Notes under the pieces: model-generated
The model's input: the letters and a program-made list of their open reading frames with translations, nothing else
What the model was told of the DNA's origin: nothing
Databases searched by the model: none
NCBI GenBank assembly: GCA_036270095.1
Contig: DATBDE010000149.1
Span: 10,898 to 74,897 of the forward strand
Length of the DNA: 64,000 nt
From: DATBDE01 sp036270095
Lineage (GTDB): Bacteria; Actinomycetota; Thermoleophilia; Solirubrobacterales; Solirubrobacteraceae
Reading direction: 5' to 3'
Made by a program: the position numbers and the translations under genes
Part shown: positions 42,401-51,629 of the stretch, piece by piece
Layout: every line of letters begins with the position of its first letter
Numbering within the stretch: position 1 is the stretch's first letter

Positions 42401-43805
42401 CTTCGACGGCAATCCACGCACGGCGTGGGTCTCGGATCCCTCCACGGTCGTGCAGCCATGGATCCGGTGGTCGGGGCCCCAGCAGGTGCGGCTCGAGCGC
42501 TTCACGCTCGTCCGCGCCGGCCCCGCGTACGGGTTCCCGCGCGTCGTGCGCGTCCGGACGCCCGGGCACAAGCCGCAGATCGTCGCCGTCGGCCGCGACG
42601 GGTCGATCGAGCTCCGGCAGCCGGTCGTCACGCGATCGGTGCGCCTCGACGTCGTCCGCCGGTCCAACCCGGTCGGCCCCGAGTCGGGACGGCTGCTCTC
42701 CGCCGTGGCGATCGGCGAGATCCGCGTGCCTGGCCTGCATCCGCCCCGTCCCCGCCGCACGGGGACGTTCCGGTCCTCCTGCGGCGCGATCCGCGCGGTC
42801 GCCCGGCGGGCCTTCGCCAACCTCGCCGTGAGCGGCGCAGTGGCCGACCTGGATGCCGGCCGTGCCCTCGACCTGCGGGCCTGCGGCGCAAGCAACAAGC
42901 TCGGGCTGGCCGCGGGACCGACGCTGATGGACGTGCCGCCAGGCCCGGTGTTCAGGCCGGACTACGTCCGGCTCTCGTCGCCCGCGCCGGTTCCGCTGCC
43001 CGGCTCGGCGGCGGATGCCAGCCGGGTGATCGATCAGGGATCGGCCGACGACGGCTCCAGAGACGGGGCCCGGCTGGCGGTCACCGGGCCGGCGTGGCTC
43101 GTGCTCGGCGAAAGCCATTCGCCGGGCTGGCGGGCCTCGTGCAAGGACGCCTCGGGCAAGGAGCGCGACCTGGGTGCGCCCGTCCCGATCGACGGCTTCG
43201 CCAACGGTTGGCGCGTCGCGCCGGCCTGCGCGGTGGCGAGCTTCACGTTCGGCCCCCAGAGCACCGCGAACGTGGCCTACCTGGTATCGCTGCTGGCGTT
43301 CATCGGGATGCTCCTGGTGCTCGCCATACCGTGGATCCGGCGGCGGCGCCGGGCGACGCGACGCGACGGCGCCGTCGCCACCACCGCGGTCCCGGTTCGG
43401 CTGTGGGCCCCGCCCCCGGTCGTTCCTGCGCGTCGCTACCGGCTCCGCGTGGCGATCCCGGTTGCCTTGGCGATCGGCCTGGTCGGCGGCCTCGTCTTCG
43501 CCTGGCGGGCAGGGGCGCCGCTTGCCCTCGGTACCGCGGTGCTCATGGTGGTGGGCGTCTCGACGGGGAGGCTGCTGCTCCTGGCGCTGTACGGGCTCGT
43601 CCTCGTCCCGCTCCTCTACCTGACCGACCCGTTGACCAACCTGGGCGGTGCGAACTTCGGCTACGCCGAGCACTACATGGGCGCCCATTGGGTCGCGGTC
43701 GCCGTGGTCTGCGTGTTGCTCGCGGCTCTCGTGCTGTGGCTGCGCGAGCTGCGGACCATGCGGCGGCCGGCCGACTCGTCGGATGCGGGTCCAGGCTCCC
43801 CTTAG
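39438..43805 (+). CDS. AftD-like (DUF3367-type) giant membrane glycosyltransferase, copy 1
   Basis: A 1455-residue protein. The first ~430 residues are polytopic, with RVELTVDPGLFLHRVASLW and GHIQSGQFVGYLFPMAPWF, the conserved loop of actinobacterial alpha-(1->3)-arabinofuranosyltransferase AftD and its relatives (GT-C fold). A long exported region (about 450-1270) has two discoidin-like carbohydrate-binding segments (AFDGRLDTTW; AFDGNPRTAWVSD), and three or four helices end the protein. AftD homologues add sugars from decaprenyl-phosphate donors to cell-wall glycan. Without other arabinogalactan genes here, the substrate is uncertain. The next gene is a full-length paralogue overlapping by 23 bases. 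Confidence 0.8.
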   Translation: MAARALGVAPSAAASMRRWMARPPAIPLVLGVGAFVLALVQRPGDLVVDSRVELTVDPGLFLHRVASLWSSTTDLGHIQSGQFVGYLFPMAPWFAGAKAVGLSMWVAERLWMGALLAIAAWGAVRVVDLLYSEKRGTAHFVAGLIFAVNPYVVSFASRATVALLAHAALPWLIVAAHRGLGDSTRRWRWPAVTGIALACAGGGVNAALLPWIIAAPVALILYEWLILRARTRHDAWAFSWRAAVCALLGSVWWIVPVAFQSRYGANFLAFIEQPQTIWATPSMSESLRLLGYWIFYFWTGYGGAQQPLYESASTYLFDIPVLVATFAVPLVALGSLRWLRAWRFAPYFLALAVFALLTMAIGFPQGKPLERALDWLYYHVPALQTLRTTYKAAPVLALAFGCLGGAGAHVMIRAIRKATWPRTQARTGALVVALLVLAAIPVLYGLPFFTGVGTDSRLAYHVPRYWPQALADANRTTPTGQRLMIMPGQLYPWYRWGETGSAIGPAISKRPVLVRDVLRYADPRSSQLLATVDDLVQQGRLVRGQLLPLLRLMGVGQVLVATDGRIDQTGESSPATVSRALGPGVFAPGRAAQSYGGRSRFVPAAGFGGPAAELPDVRRYPLPGAGPGIVRLHSVQRPTVLDGDADGVAALAAVGLLDPSRALFYAGDLSGQQTAEQVRHGADLVLSDSNRRRIVSGVRVTEDQGPTLGRSDPIPSSLPSYDLFSRRGSPDQTVADYDNLRYLRSPGSISFSLLPQYRPYAAFDGRLDTTWLVGTPDPRRGPLSVALTRPRPVSSIRVHPHQDRLGYPVRLGVTINGGPERSVKTALGWNTIPVHAVLRTLSLRILQMGPGPFTGGGGLDEVQIPGVRTQESLRLPTRLTAQTRGLDLGHNAVDVVLQRTTADLPFQAGSNVTDAQAQNAADAVDPEPGIRRRVTLPVARTFDMGGRASVGPGAPDHLIDDLVGMPRDWRFDGTNRFEGIPINRASSAFDGNPRTAWVSDPSTVVQPWIRWSGPQQVRLERFTLVRAGPAYGFPRVVRVRTPGHKPQIVAVGRDGSIELRQPVVTRSVRLDVVRRSNPVGPESGRLLSAVAIGEIRVPGLHPPRPRRTGTFRSSCGAIRAVARRAFANLAVSGAVADLDAGRALDLRACGASNKLGLAAGPTLMDVPPGPVFRPDYVRLSSPAPVPLPGSAADASRVIDQGSADDGSRDGARLAVTGPAWLVLGESHSPGWRASCKDASGKERDLGAPVPIDGFANGWRVAPACAVASFTFGPQSTANVAYLVSLLAFIGMLLVLAIPWIRRRRRATRRDGAVATTAVPVRLWAPPPVVPARRYRLRVAIPVALAIGLVGGLVFAWRAGAPLALGTAVLMVVGVSTGRLLLLALYGLVLVPLLYLTDPLTNLGGANFGYAEHYMGAHWVAVAVVCVLLAALVLWLRELRTMRRPADSSDAGPGSP

Positions 43806-46800
43806 CCGTCCGGCGCGGGCTCGCCTCTCCTCGTCCGGGCGCGTCATCCCGGTCGCGCTGGCGCTCGGGGCGATGGGCCTGGCGTTCGCGCAGCGTCCTG
43901 GGAAAGCGGTCCTCGACACGCGCATCGAGCTCTCCGCGGATCCCGGGCTGTTCCTCCACCGCGTCGCAGCCGTCTGGAGCTCGGCCGGAGACCTTGGCCA
44001 CGTCCAGAGCGGGCAGTTCGTGGGCTACCTGTTCCCGATGGCGCCCTGGTTCGCGTTCGCGCATTGGATCGGGCTGCCCACCTGGGTGGGCCAGCGGCTT
44101 TGGCTGGGTGCGCTGATCGCGGTCGCGTCGTGGGGCGTCGTGCGGCTGATGGACGAGCTCTACAGCCGCCGGCGTGGCGTCGCCCACCTGACCGCCGGGG
44201 TGCTCTATGCGGCCAACCCATACGTGGCGGTGTGGACCACGCGTGGGTCGGTGGCGCTTCTTGCCTACGCGGCCGTCCCGTGGCTCCTGTTGGCTGCCCA
44301 TCGCGGGATGCTCCAGCCGCGGAGCTGGCGCTGGCCTGCCCTGATCGGCCTCGTGCTCGCGTGCAGCGGCGCCGGCGTCAACGCAGGCGTGGTTGCCTGG
44401 ATCCTGCCCGCGCCGCTTGCGCTCATGCTCTACGAAGCGGCCGTGGCCGGCCGCGGCTGGCCGGCGCTCCGGGCCTTCGGCTGGCGCGCCGGGCTGTGCG
44501 CCGCGGTGGGATCCGCGTGGTGGGCGGTGCCGCTCCTGATCCAGTCCCGGTACGGCACCGACTTCCTCAGCTTCACCGAGCTGCCGAGCTCCGTATGGGC
44601 CACCCCGAGCCTGTCGGAGTCGTTTCGGCTCCTCGGCTACTGGCCGCTCTACCTGGGCCTGGGCGGGACGCCGGTGGTGGGCCTGGCATCGCCGTACCTG
44701 TTCAGCGCGCCGGTCATCGTCGCGACACTCCTCGTACCGGTGCTCGCCGTGGGTGGCCTGCGCTGGACCCGGCGGTGGCCGTATGCGCCGTTCTTCGCGC
44801 TGCTTGCCGTGGGTGCGCTGCTTGCGATGTCGGCCGGCTTCCCGGCAGGCACGCCGCTGCGCGACGGGCTCACGTCGGCGTACTACGCCCTCGAGCCCCT
44901 CCGCTTCCTGCGCACGTCGTACAAGGCGGCCCCGCTCGTCGGCATTGCCCTCGCGTGCCTCGCGGGGCCGGCCCTGCAGGCACTCGCGCTGAAGATCAGG
45001 ACGGCCGGGCTGGGCCGCCGCTGGCGCCTCGCCATGACCGGGGCGCTGGCCCTGGCTGCGGCCGCGGCCGCCGTGCTCTACGGGCTGCCGATGTTCGAGG
45101 GGCGGGCCATCGACCGCTCGCAGGCCTACGGCCAGATCCCGGTGGCGTGGCGATCGGCGATCGCCGGCGTGCAGCGCGTCACGCCCGCCGACCGGCGCAT
45201 CATGCTCGCGCCCGGCGCCCTGTTCGGCTTCTACCGGTGGGGCAACACCGTCAGCTCCGTCGGGCCCGCGCTGTCGGAACGTCCGCTGATCGTTCGCGAG
45301 CTCGTTCCGTACGCGGACCGGCGCGCGGCGGGACTGCAGGCCACGGTGGACGACCTCGTCCAACAGGGCAGGCTCGTGCCCGGCCAGTTCGCGCCGCTGC
45401 TGCAGCTGATGGCCGTGGGAGAGGTCGTGGTCAACGCCGACGGCCTGCCGCTCCAGAGCGGCTCGCTGGACCCCGCGGGGGTCAGCGAAGCCCTGCGCAG
45501 CCAAAGGGGTTTCGCGCAGCCCCAGGCGCGGTACGGGCCGGTCGCGCGGTATCCGGCGGCGGCGGGGCAGGCGGCTGAGCGGCTGCCTGAGCTGCGCACG
45601 TATCGCGTCCCGGGACCGGTTCCCGGCATCGTGCGGATCAGTCCGGTGGACGGCGCCACCGTGCTCGACGGCAACGCCGAGGGCATCGCCGAGCTCGCCG
45701 CGGTCGGCGGGCTCCAGCCCGATCGGGCCTTGTTCTACGCGGGCGACCTCGATCGGTCGCGGCTCGCGGGGCAGGTTCGCCGCGGCGCCCGCCTCGTCTT
45801 CACCGACTCGAACCGGCGCCGGGTGCTGGAGGCGGATCTCCTGCGGGCGAACCAGGGGCCGACGCTCGATGCGGACGATCCACTCCCGCGCGAGTGGCCG
45901 AGCCTGGGACTCTTCCGCGCGCCTGGGAGCGCTTCCGAGACCGTCGCCCGATATTCCGGCCTGCTCTCGGTGCGCAGTCCCGTCGACCGCGGCCTCTCGC
46001 TGCTTCCCGAGCACCGGGCGTTCGCGGCGGTCGACGGCCGGCTCCAGACGAGCTGGCTGGGCGGGTCGGTGACCTCGTCGTCCCGGCGCTACCTGGAGCT
46101 CCACTTCGACGGGGCGCGGGCGATCCCCGCGCTTCGCCTGTACCCGGTGGGAGCGGCGGGGCTGGTGGCCGTCTCGGTCAACGGCGGTCCCGAGCGCCGC
46201 TTCGCCGTTCACCGCGGGTGGAACGCCCTGCCCCTCACCGCGATCGGCGTCCGGACGTTGCGCGTCCGTCTCCCCGGACCGGGCGGACCTGCGGGCATCG
46301 CCGAGCTGCGCTTCCCCGGCTCGCCGGTCACCGAGAGCCTGCGGGTTCCCACCAGGCTCGCCGATGCGGCGCGCGGCCTCGATCTTGCGCACAGCGGGAT
46401 GGCCGTCGTGCTGCAGCGGACCACCGCCGACTTCCCGTACCGCCGGCCCGTCGCGAGGCCCGACGCCGAGGACGCCATCGACCGGATCGTGACGCTCCCC
46501 GCCGCCCGGCGCTTTGCGGTCGGCGGATGGGCGAGCGTGAGCCCGGCGGCCTCCGACGCGGCGCTCGACCGGCTTGCCGGCATCCCGGCCGGGTGGTCGT
46601 TCACCTCCTCCGGGCGCTCGCAGGAGGTGCCGGGCCGGCGTGCCTCCTCGGCGTTCGACGGGCGCCGGTCGACCGCGTGGATCGCGCCCGTCGTCCCGCA
46701 CCGGCGGCCCTGGGTCGCCATCCATGCGCCGCACCCGTTCACGGCCCGGCGGCTGACGCTTGTGCCGGGCCCGCACGGCTACGCAGTGCCGGTGCGGCTG

Positions 46801-48123
46801 CGCGTGGTCGCCTCCGGGGGCCTCGGCCAGGATGTCTCCGTCGGCTCCAGGGGTGTCGTGGACCTGCCCCGGGAGGTCCACACCCGCGATCTGCGCATCG
46901 TCGTGCTCGCGACGCGTCCGACGGGCACGGGGGCAGCGGCGCCGCCGGCCTTCGCGGTCGGCGAGGTCGCGGTGCGGGGACTCGCTCCGCCGCGTCCGGA
47001 TGCGGGTGGGACCTTCGCGAGCCACTGCGGCGCACTGGCACTGCGCGCCGGACCGTCCGTCGCCACCGCGCGGGTCAGCGGGACGATCGCGGCGCTCGAC
47101 GCCGGACGCCCGCTGCGGCTCGCCGGTTGTGGGCGCCGGGCGCTTCTCGACCTGCCCACGGGCGCCTCGCGCGTCGTGGCCGCTCCCGGCGTGACCGTGC
47201 GTGCGGACCACCTGGAGCTCGACGCGCCCGCGCCCGCGCCGCTGCCTCCGCCGGTGACGCCGGGAGCGGTTGTCCGCGCCGGGACGGAGGGCGACGGGTC
47301 CCGCGACCACGTCCGCTTGCGCCTCGACAAGCCGGCGTGGCTGGTCTACGGCGAGAGCTACTCGAGCGCATGGCGAGCATGGTGCCGCAACGCGGCGGGG
47401 AAGGAGCAGTCCCTCGGCGCCCCGGTGCCGATCGACGGGTTCGCCAACGGCTGGCGGGTGGGAGCGGACTGCCGGGAGGCGCGCTTTGCCTTCGCACCCC
47501 AGCGGCTGGCCGACGCCGCGTACCTGATCTCGGTTGTGGCGTGCGTCGGGATGCTGCTCATCCTGCTCATTCCGGTGCTCCGCCGGTGGCGCGCGGGCGC
47601 GGTCGCGGGGAGCGCTGCGCCGGAGGCGGTGCCCGCGGCTCCCGACGCCGATCGCGTGCAGCGAGCGCATCCGCTCATTGCGCTCGCCTGCGGCCTCGCA
47701 GCGGGCGGGCTGGGCTGGCTCTCCTTCGGAGCGCGAGCCGGCGTCCTGGCCGGTATCGCTGTGTGCCTGCTCCTCGTTGCCGGTGTCTCCGTGCGGCGGC
47801 TGATCGCGACCGCGACCGTTGCGCTTGTGGCGCTTCCGGTGCTGTACCTCGCCGATCCGGCGCCCCGGCCGAGGGGGCTCGCCTTCACCTACTCCAACCA
47901 CTACATCACCGCACATTCGGTGGCCCTTGTGGCGCTCCTGTGCCTCGGGGGCGCCGCCGTCCTGGGTGCGGTCAGGCTCCGGGCGGCAAACCGCCGACAC
48001 GCCACGGCGGCATCGCCCGACCCGGTTCCACACGACGCGCCCGCCCACCAGCCCAACGCCAACGACCGCCCTGGGGACGTCGGGCCGGCGGGCCGTCGAT
48101 TGCCTAGGATGCCGCGTTCATGA
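43783..48123 (+). CDS. AftD-like giant membrane glycosyltransferase, copy 2
   Basis: A 1446-residue protein collinear with the one before it: TRIELSADPGLFLHRVAAVW, GHVQSGQFVGYLFPMAPWF, FRLLGYWPLY, LRTSYKAAPL, GRLVPGQFAPLLQLMAVGEV, the exported part with AVDGRLQTSW and AFDGRRSTAWI, and the same C-terminal helices (SFGARAGVLAGIAVCLLL; FTYSNHYITAHSVALV). Both copies keep the same domain plan, so this is an old tandem duplication in which both were retained, perhaps for different linkages or donors. The ATG at 43783 overlaps the previous stop; ATGA couples it to the lipoprotein gene downstream. Confidence 0.8.
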   Translation: MRVQAPLSRPARARLSSSGRVIPVALALGAMGLAFAQRPGKAVLDTRIELSADPGLFLHRVAAVWSSAGDLGHVQSGQFVGYLFPMAPWFAFAHWIGLPTWVGQRLWLGALIAVASWGVVRLMDELYSRRRGVAHLTAGVLYAANPYVAVWTTRGSVALLAYAAVPWLLLAAHRGMLQPRSWRWPALIGLVLACSGAGVNAGVVAWILPAPLALMLYEAAVAGRGWPALRAFGWRAGLCAAVGSAWWAVPLLIQSRYGTDFLSFTELPSSVWATPSLSESFRLLGYWPLYLGLGGTPVVGLASPYLFSAPVIVATLLVPVLAVGGLRWTRRWPYAPFFALLAVGALLAMSAGFPAGTPLRDGLTSAYYALEPLRFLRTSYKAAPLVGIALACLAGPALQALALKIRTAGLGRRWRLAMTGALALAAAAAAVLYGLPMFEGRAIDRSQAYGQIPVAWRSAIAGVQRVTPADRRIMLAPGALFGFYRWGNTVSSVGPALSERPLIVRELVPYADRRAAGLQATVDDLVQQGRLVPGQFAPLLQLMAVGEVVVNADGLPLQSGSLDPAGVSEALRSQRGFAQPQARYGPVARYPAAAGQAAERLPELRTYRVPGPVPGIVRISPVDGATVLDGNAEGIAELAAVGGLQPDRALFYAGDLDRSRLAGQVRRGARLVFTDSNRRRVLEADLLRANQGPTLDADDPLPREWPSLGLFRAPGSASETVARYSGLLSVRSPVDRGLSLLPEHRAFAAVDGRLQTSWLGGSVTSSSRRYLELHFDGARAIPALRLYPVGAAGLVAVSVNGGPERRFAVHRGWNALPLTAIGVRTLRVRLPGPGGPAGIAELRFPGSPVTESLRVPTRLADAARGLDLAHSGMAVVLQRTTADFPYRRPVARPDAEDAIDRIVTLPAARRFAVGGWASVSPAASDAALDRLAGIPAGWSFTSSGRSQEVPGRRASSAFDGRRSTAWIAPVVPHRRPWVAIHAPHPFTARRLTLVPGPHGYAVPVRLRVVASGGLGQDVSVGSRGVVDLPREVHTRDLRIVVLATRPTGTGAAAPPAFAVGEVAVRGLAPPRPDAGGTFASHCGALALRAGPSVATARVSGTIAALDAGRPLRLAGCGRRALLDLPTGASRVVAAPGVTVRADHLELDAPAPAPLPPPVTPGAVVRAGTEGDGSRDHVRLRLDKPAWLVYGESYSSAWRAWCRNAAGKEQSLGAPVPIDGFANGWRVGADCREARFAFAPQRLADAAYLISVVACVGMLLILLIPVLRRWRAGAVAGSAAPEAVPAAPDADRVQRAHPLIALACGLAAGGLGWLSFGARAGVLAGIAVCLLLVAGVSVRRLIATATVALVALPVLYLADPAPRPRGLAFTYSNHYITAHSVALVALLCLGGAAVLGAVRLRAANRRHATAASPDPVPHDAPAHQPNANDRPGDVGPAGRRLPRMPRS

Positions 48124-48743
48124 TCGGGCCCATGCGAACGCTTGCAGGGGTGACCGCCATTGCCAGTGCGCTCGCGCTCTACGGGTGCGGGGGCGGTTCG
48201 AGCCGCCCCGGCGAGCGGTCTTCGTCGACCACCACGAAATCGACGGCCACCGCGACCGCGCCGACCCGAACCGCGGCCCCCCTGCCCGTGCCGCCGGCGC
48301 CGCCGAGCTCCCAGCTCGGCACCGGCCAGGACGTGACCGCGTCGTCGTCGCACGGCGCCGGGTCCAAGACCACGCTGAAGGTCATTGCGAGCCGCTACAT
48401 CCGGCGCCTGACGCCACGCTTCCTGCAAGCGCCGAAGCTGAAGGGGTCGCGCTATGTAGGGGTCCAGTTCACGCTCATCAACGTGGGCCAAGCGACGTGG
48501 AGCGGCTCGCCCGCCCATGTCGCCGTGCTCATCACCAACCACAACACGCAGGCGCCCAAGGTCGCCGCGGTGGGCCGTTGCGGCGGCCCCTTCGGGTCCA
48601 AGGTCGAGCTGCTGCGCGGCGAGCGCCAGAGCGGCTGCCTGGCGTTCACCCTGAACAGCGGCGAGCAGCCCGACCACCTCCAGTTCTCTCCGGACTCGCC
48701 GGCGACGCCGCCCGTGGAGTGGTCGCTGCGCCCCCGCACTTGA
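48120..48743 (+). CDS. Lipoprotein with DUF4352-like beta domain
   Basis: A 207-residue protein. The signal MRTLAGVTAIASALALYGC ends in a lipobox with C23, then a Thr/Ser/Pro linker to about residue 75. The C-terminal ~120 residues (GSRYVGVQFTLINVGQATW ... LLRGERQSGCLAFTLNSGEQP) follow the DUF4352 pattern of immunoglobulin-like beta proteins. ATGA overlap with the AftD-like gene implies coupled expression, so it may act on the same surface glycan. Molecular role unknown. Confidence 0.72.
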   Translation: MIGPMRTLAGVTAIASALALYGCGGGSSRPGERSSSTTTKSTATATAPTRTAAPLPVPPAPPSSQLGTGQDVTASSSHGAGSKTTLKVIASRYIRRLTPRFLQAPKLKGSRYVGVQFTLINVGQATWSGSPAHVAVLITNHNTQAPKVAAVGRCGGPFGSKVELLRGERQSGCLAFTLNSGEQPDHLQFSPDSPATPPVEWSLRPRT

Positions 48744-48757
48744 ACTAGTCTGCGCCG

Positions 48758-50659
48758 GTGTCGACCGCCGTTCTGGCCTCGCGACGCGGCGCCGCGCACC
48801 GCCGGCTCTCGCCCAGGCGCGTCGACGCGCTCGTGCTCGCCGCAATCGTCGCCTTCGTCGTGGTCTTCGACTACGCCTTCGCGTCGCGGTCGTACTTCTT
48901 CGGGGACGACTTCGTCGTGTTCTGGCAGGGCCGGACGCACGGCCTGACCCTCGACTACCTGACCTCACCGGCGACCGCCCACTTCGCGCCCGGCCATCGC
49001 CTGCTGTCCTACGGGCTGTACCGGATCGCGGGCCTTGACTTCGGGGCCGCGCTAGTCGTCCTCCTTGCCTTTCACGCCGCCTCGGTCGTGCTCATGCAGC
49101 GGATCCTGGCGGCGCTCTTCGGGCGGGTCTGGTGGACCTTCGCGCTCGCGCTCACGTTCGGGCTCTCCGTCTTCTTCATGTCCATGCTCTGGTGGTTCTC
49201 CCCGGGGCTGCTGGCGCTTCCGGCTACGGCGTTCTCTCTCGCCTGCATCCATGCGTACCTGTGGTGGTGGCGCAGCCGGCGCAAGGCTTGGCTCATCTGG
49301 TCCGTCGTGGCTCTCTGCGGGGCGCTCTTCTTCTACGAGAAGGCGGTGCTGGTTCCCGTCTACCTGGTGTTGATGCAGCTGCTCCTGCTCGCGCCGTCCC
49401 AGCCGCTGCGCGTCCGCTTCCGCGTCGTCCTGCGCCAGTGGCGGATCTGGCTGCTGTACGCCGCGCCGGTCGTCCTCTACCTGATCGTGGTCCTCACGGG
49501 CAACTACGAGGAGGGTGGCTCCACGCTGCCGGCGGCGATCTTCCCCGAGTACCTGCGGGCGGCCTGGTTCGACGGCTTCGCCCCATCCGTCCTGGGGGTG
49601 CGGGTACCGGACAGCGCGCTCGGCCTCGGAGAACAGATCGCGGTCTACGCGGCCCAGGCCGTCGTCGTCGGCGCGGTGGTGCTCAGCATCCTCCGGCGCC
49701 GGTCCGCTTGGCGGGCCTGGGCGGTTCTCGCGCTCGGGTTCGTAGCCAACATTCTCGTGCTGGTGCCCCGTGTCTCCGCCTACGGGCCCGACGTGGCGTA
49801 TGTGACGCGGTACTACACCGAGGCTGCGTATCTGGTGCCGCTGGCGGTCGCGTGCGCCTTCGCGGTCCCCCGCAAGGAGCTCGACGAGGCCGCTCCGCTG
49901 CGCCTGCCGCGAGGGTGGGTGGGAGCGGCGGCAGCGCTCGCCCTCGCCGGCTACGTGGCGCTCGTGGTCGTCAGCGACAGCCGCCCGGTCGTCCCCGATA
50001 CCGGGCTGCGCGTCGAGCCCTGGGTCGACCGGGTCGAGGCCGGCCTTGACCATGCGCGGCGGGTGGACGCACGGCCGGCCCTGCTCGACGGCCGCGTTCC
50101 CAACGACGTGGTGGCGTCCTTCTCCGCACCGCCGCAGAATCGGTTCTCGGCCGTCATACCGATCTTCGACGACAAGGTGGGCTTCGACGTGGCGGCCGAC
50201 CGCGTGTATCGCGTCGCTTCAGACGGGGCGGTGATCCCCGTCACCTTCCAGCGCTCTGTCGGTGGGACGCTCATCGAGCTCGGGCGCGCGGGTACGGCGA
50301 CGATCCAGGGCGGAACTTGGGAGCAGCGCGGCGCGTCGACGTGCGTGATCCCCGGGAGCGGAAGCGCCACGCTTCAGATCGAGCCGCACCCCTCGCTCCG
50401 CGGCAAGGGACCGTGGTGGGTCCGGACGCGCTACACCTCGCCGACGTCGCTCGTCTCGGCCCCCAACGTCGGGCTCGGCTACGCGATCGGCGGCGCCGAA
50501 CCGCTGCCCGCCGCCCCGTTCGGGGCGGCCCGGCTCGTCCGCGTCGACACCCTGCCGGGGCCCGGGCGCTTCAACGGCATCCGGTTCCTCATCTCGGTCC
50601 GGGCCTGCTTCGCCTTTGTCGAGGTCGGTCGCTTCCGCGATGCGGGCGGCCCGGTCTGA
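48758..50659 (+). CDS. Polytopic membrane protein, possible GT-C glycosyltransferase
   Basis: A 633-residue protein with about ten helices in the first 425 residues and a beta-rich exported C-terminal domain. The first loop, SYFFGDDFVVFWQGRTHG, has a DD pair as in the catalytic loop of GT-C enzymes, and HFAPGHRLLSYGLYRI follows. The soluble end (about 430-633) is not recognised. GTG 48758 lies 14 bases after the lipoprotein gene, in the same direction as the AftD-like pair. It probably closes that operon. Confidence 0.6.
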   Translation: MSTAVLASRRGAAHRRLSPRRVDALVLAAIVAFVVVFDYAFASRSYFFGDDFVVFWQGRTHGLTLDYLTSPATAHFAPGHRLLSYGLYRIAGLDFGAALVVLLAFHAASVVLMQRILAALFGRVWWTFALALTFGLSVFFMSMLWWFSPGLLALPATAFSLACIHAYLWWWRSRRKAWLIWSVVALCGALFFYEKAVLVPVYLVLMQLLLLAPSQPLRVRFRVVLRQWRIWLLYAAPVVLYLIVVLTGNYEEGGSTLPAAIFPEYLRAAWFDGFAPSVLGVRVPDSALGLGEQIAVYAAQAVVVGAVVLSILRRRSAWRAWAVLALGFVANILVLVPRVSAYGPDVAYVTRYYTEAAYLVPLAVACAFAVPRKELDEAAPLRLPRGWVGAAAALALAGYVALVVVSDSRPVVPDTGLRVEPWVDRVEAGLDHARRVDARPALLDGRVPNDVVASFSAPPQNRFSAVIPIFDDKVGFDVAADRVYRVASDGAVIPVTFQRSVGGTLIELGRAGTATIQGGTWEQRGASTCVIPGSGSATLQIEPHPSLRGKGPWWVRTRYTSPTSLVSAPNVGLGYAIGGAEPLPAAPFGAARLVRVDTLPGPGRFNGIRFLISVRACFAFVEVGRFRDAGGPV

Positions 50660-50761
50660 CCGCGCTGGGCCGCTGGTTGCAAACGCCCGTCGGGGGCGCT
50701 GTTAGGGTCGCGCCACCGATTCGACCGACGCCCTGGCGGCGTCCGAGCTCAAGGGGGAGAC

Positions 50762-51619
50762 GTGCGATCTACGCGCAAGACGGTGGGGGTCGCCCTCGCG
50801 CTGACAGCGCTGTGCGGCGCCATGCTGGCGGCTCCGATGGCGGCACCGGCGAAGTCCCCGGCGACGACCAAGAACAAGGAGCGCAAGCAGAACAAGAAGA
50901 TCGGCACGGCCTCCGCCCAGGCCAAGCAGGCCGCGGCGGCGATTCCGGTGCTGGCGGCGCAGCTCGGCACCGTCAACGCGTCGGCGGTGCAGATCGTCAC
51001 CGACCTGGGCTCGCCCAAACAGCTCGCCAACAACGTGAACTTCCTCATCGCCGCAGCCGGCGCGCTGGCCAACGACGTCAACGCGCTCAAGAGCGTGGAC
51101 ACCAAGCACGACACGCAGATCGCGCAGCTGCAGAAGCAGACCATCCTCGCCACGCAGCTGGCGGTGGGCGGGACGAACCAGAACAGCTGCTTCGGCGAGT
51201 CGCCGTCGCTGCCCTCCAGCCGCAACGCGCAGGTCCTCAGCCTCACCTGCCTGATCACCACCAACGGCGCGGTGACGCTGCCCGCTTCGTGCCGCTCGAA
51301 CAAGTCCAACGGCGGAGATTGCCTGCACGCGCGGGTGCTGTCCTACGACGCCGAGACCAACCCCGGCGGCGTGGTCAGCGACGCGGTGGCGGGCCAGGAC
51401 AAGACGCTGACCCAGCGCAACGCGCTGACGAGCTCGGACCCGACCGGGTTCGCCCAGCAGCTCCTGAGCAGCGACGCGAACCCGACCGACCTGCTCGCCG
51501 GCGTGACCGTGCAGCCGATCGCCGGAGCGACGAGCGCGAACCCGGTGATCGTGCACCTGTCGATTCTCGCGTTCGACTCGAACCCGGACACGAGCGGGAA
51601 CGCGCCGATCACGCCCTGA
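50762..51619 (+). CDS. Exported protein with Lys/Ala-rich coiled region, function unknown
   Basis: A 285-residue protein. GTG 50762 follows AGGGGGAG at good spacing; the signal peptide is VGVALALTALCGAMLAAPMA, cut near APAKS. Next is a Lys/Ala/Gln region (TKNKERKQNKKIGTASAQAK) and long helices to about residue 140, possibly coiled coil, reminiscent of the helical stretch in the exported pair at 15.4-16.5 kb. The C-terminal half is beta-type with four cysteines (NSCFGESP, SLTCLI, ASCRSN, GDCLHA). The palindromic repeat begins 11 bases after its stop. No family recognised. Confidence 0.7.
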   Translation: MRSTRKTVGVALALTALCGAMLAAPMAAPAKSPATTKNKERKQNKKIGTASAQAKQAAAAIPVLAAQLGTVNASAVQIVTDLGSPKQLANNVNFLIAAAGALANDVNALKSVDTKHDTQIAQLQKQTILATQLAVGGTNQNSCFGESPSLPSSRNAQVLSLTCLITTNGAVTLPASCRSNKSNGGDCLHARVLSYDAETNPGGVVSDAVAGQDKTLTQRNALTSSDPTGFAQQLLSSDANPTDLLAGVTVQPIAGATSANPVIVHLSILAFDSNPDTSGNAPITP

Positions 51620-51629
51620 GAGACGACCA

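Noticed and set aside
43543..48048. Very long minus-strand open frame opposite the second AftD-like gene
   Set aside because: It is Arg/Pro/Gly/His-rich with no hydrophobic or motif structure, and is the expected antisense shadow of GC-rich coding DNA.
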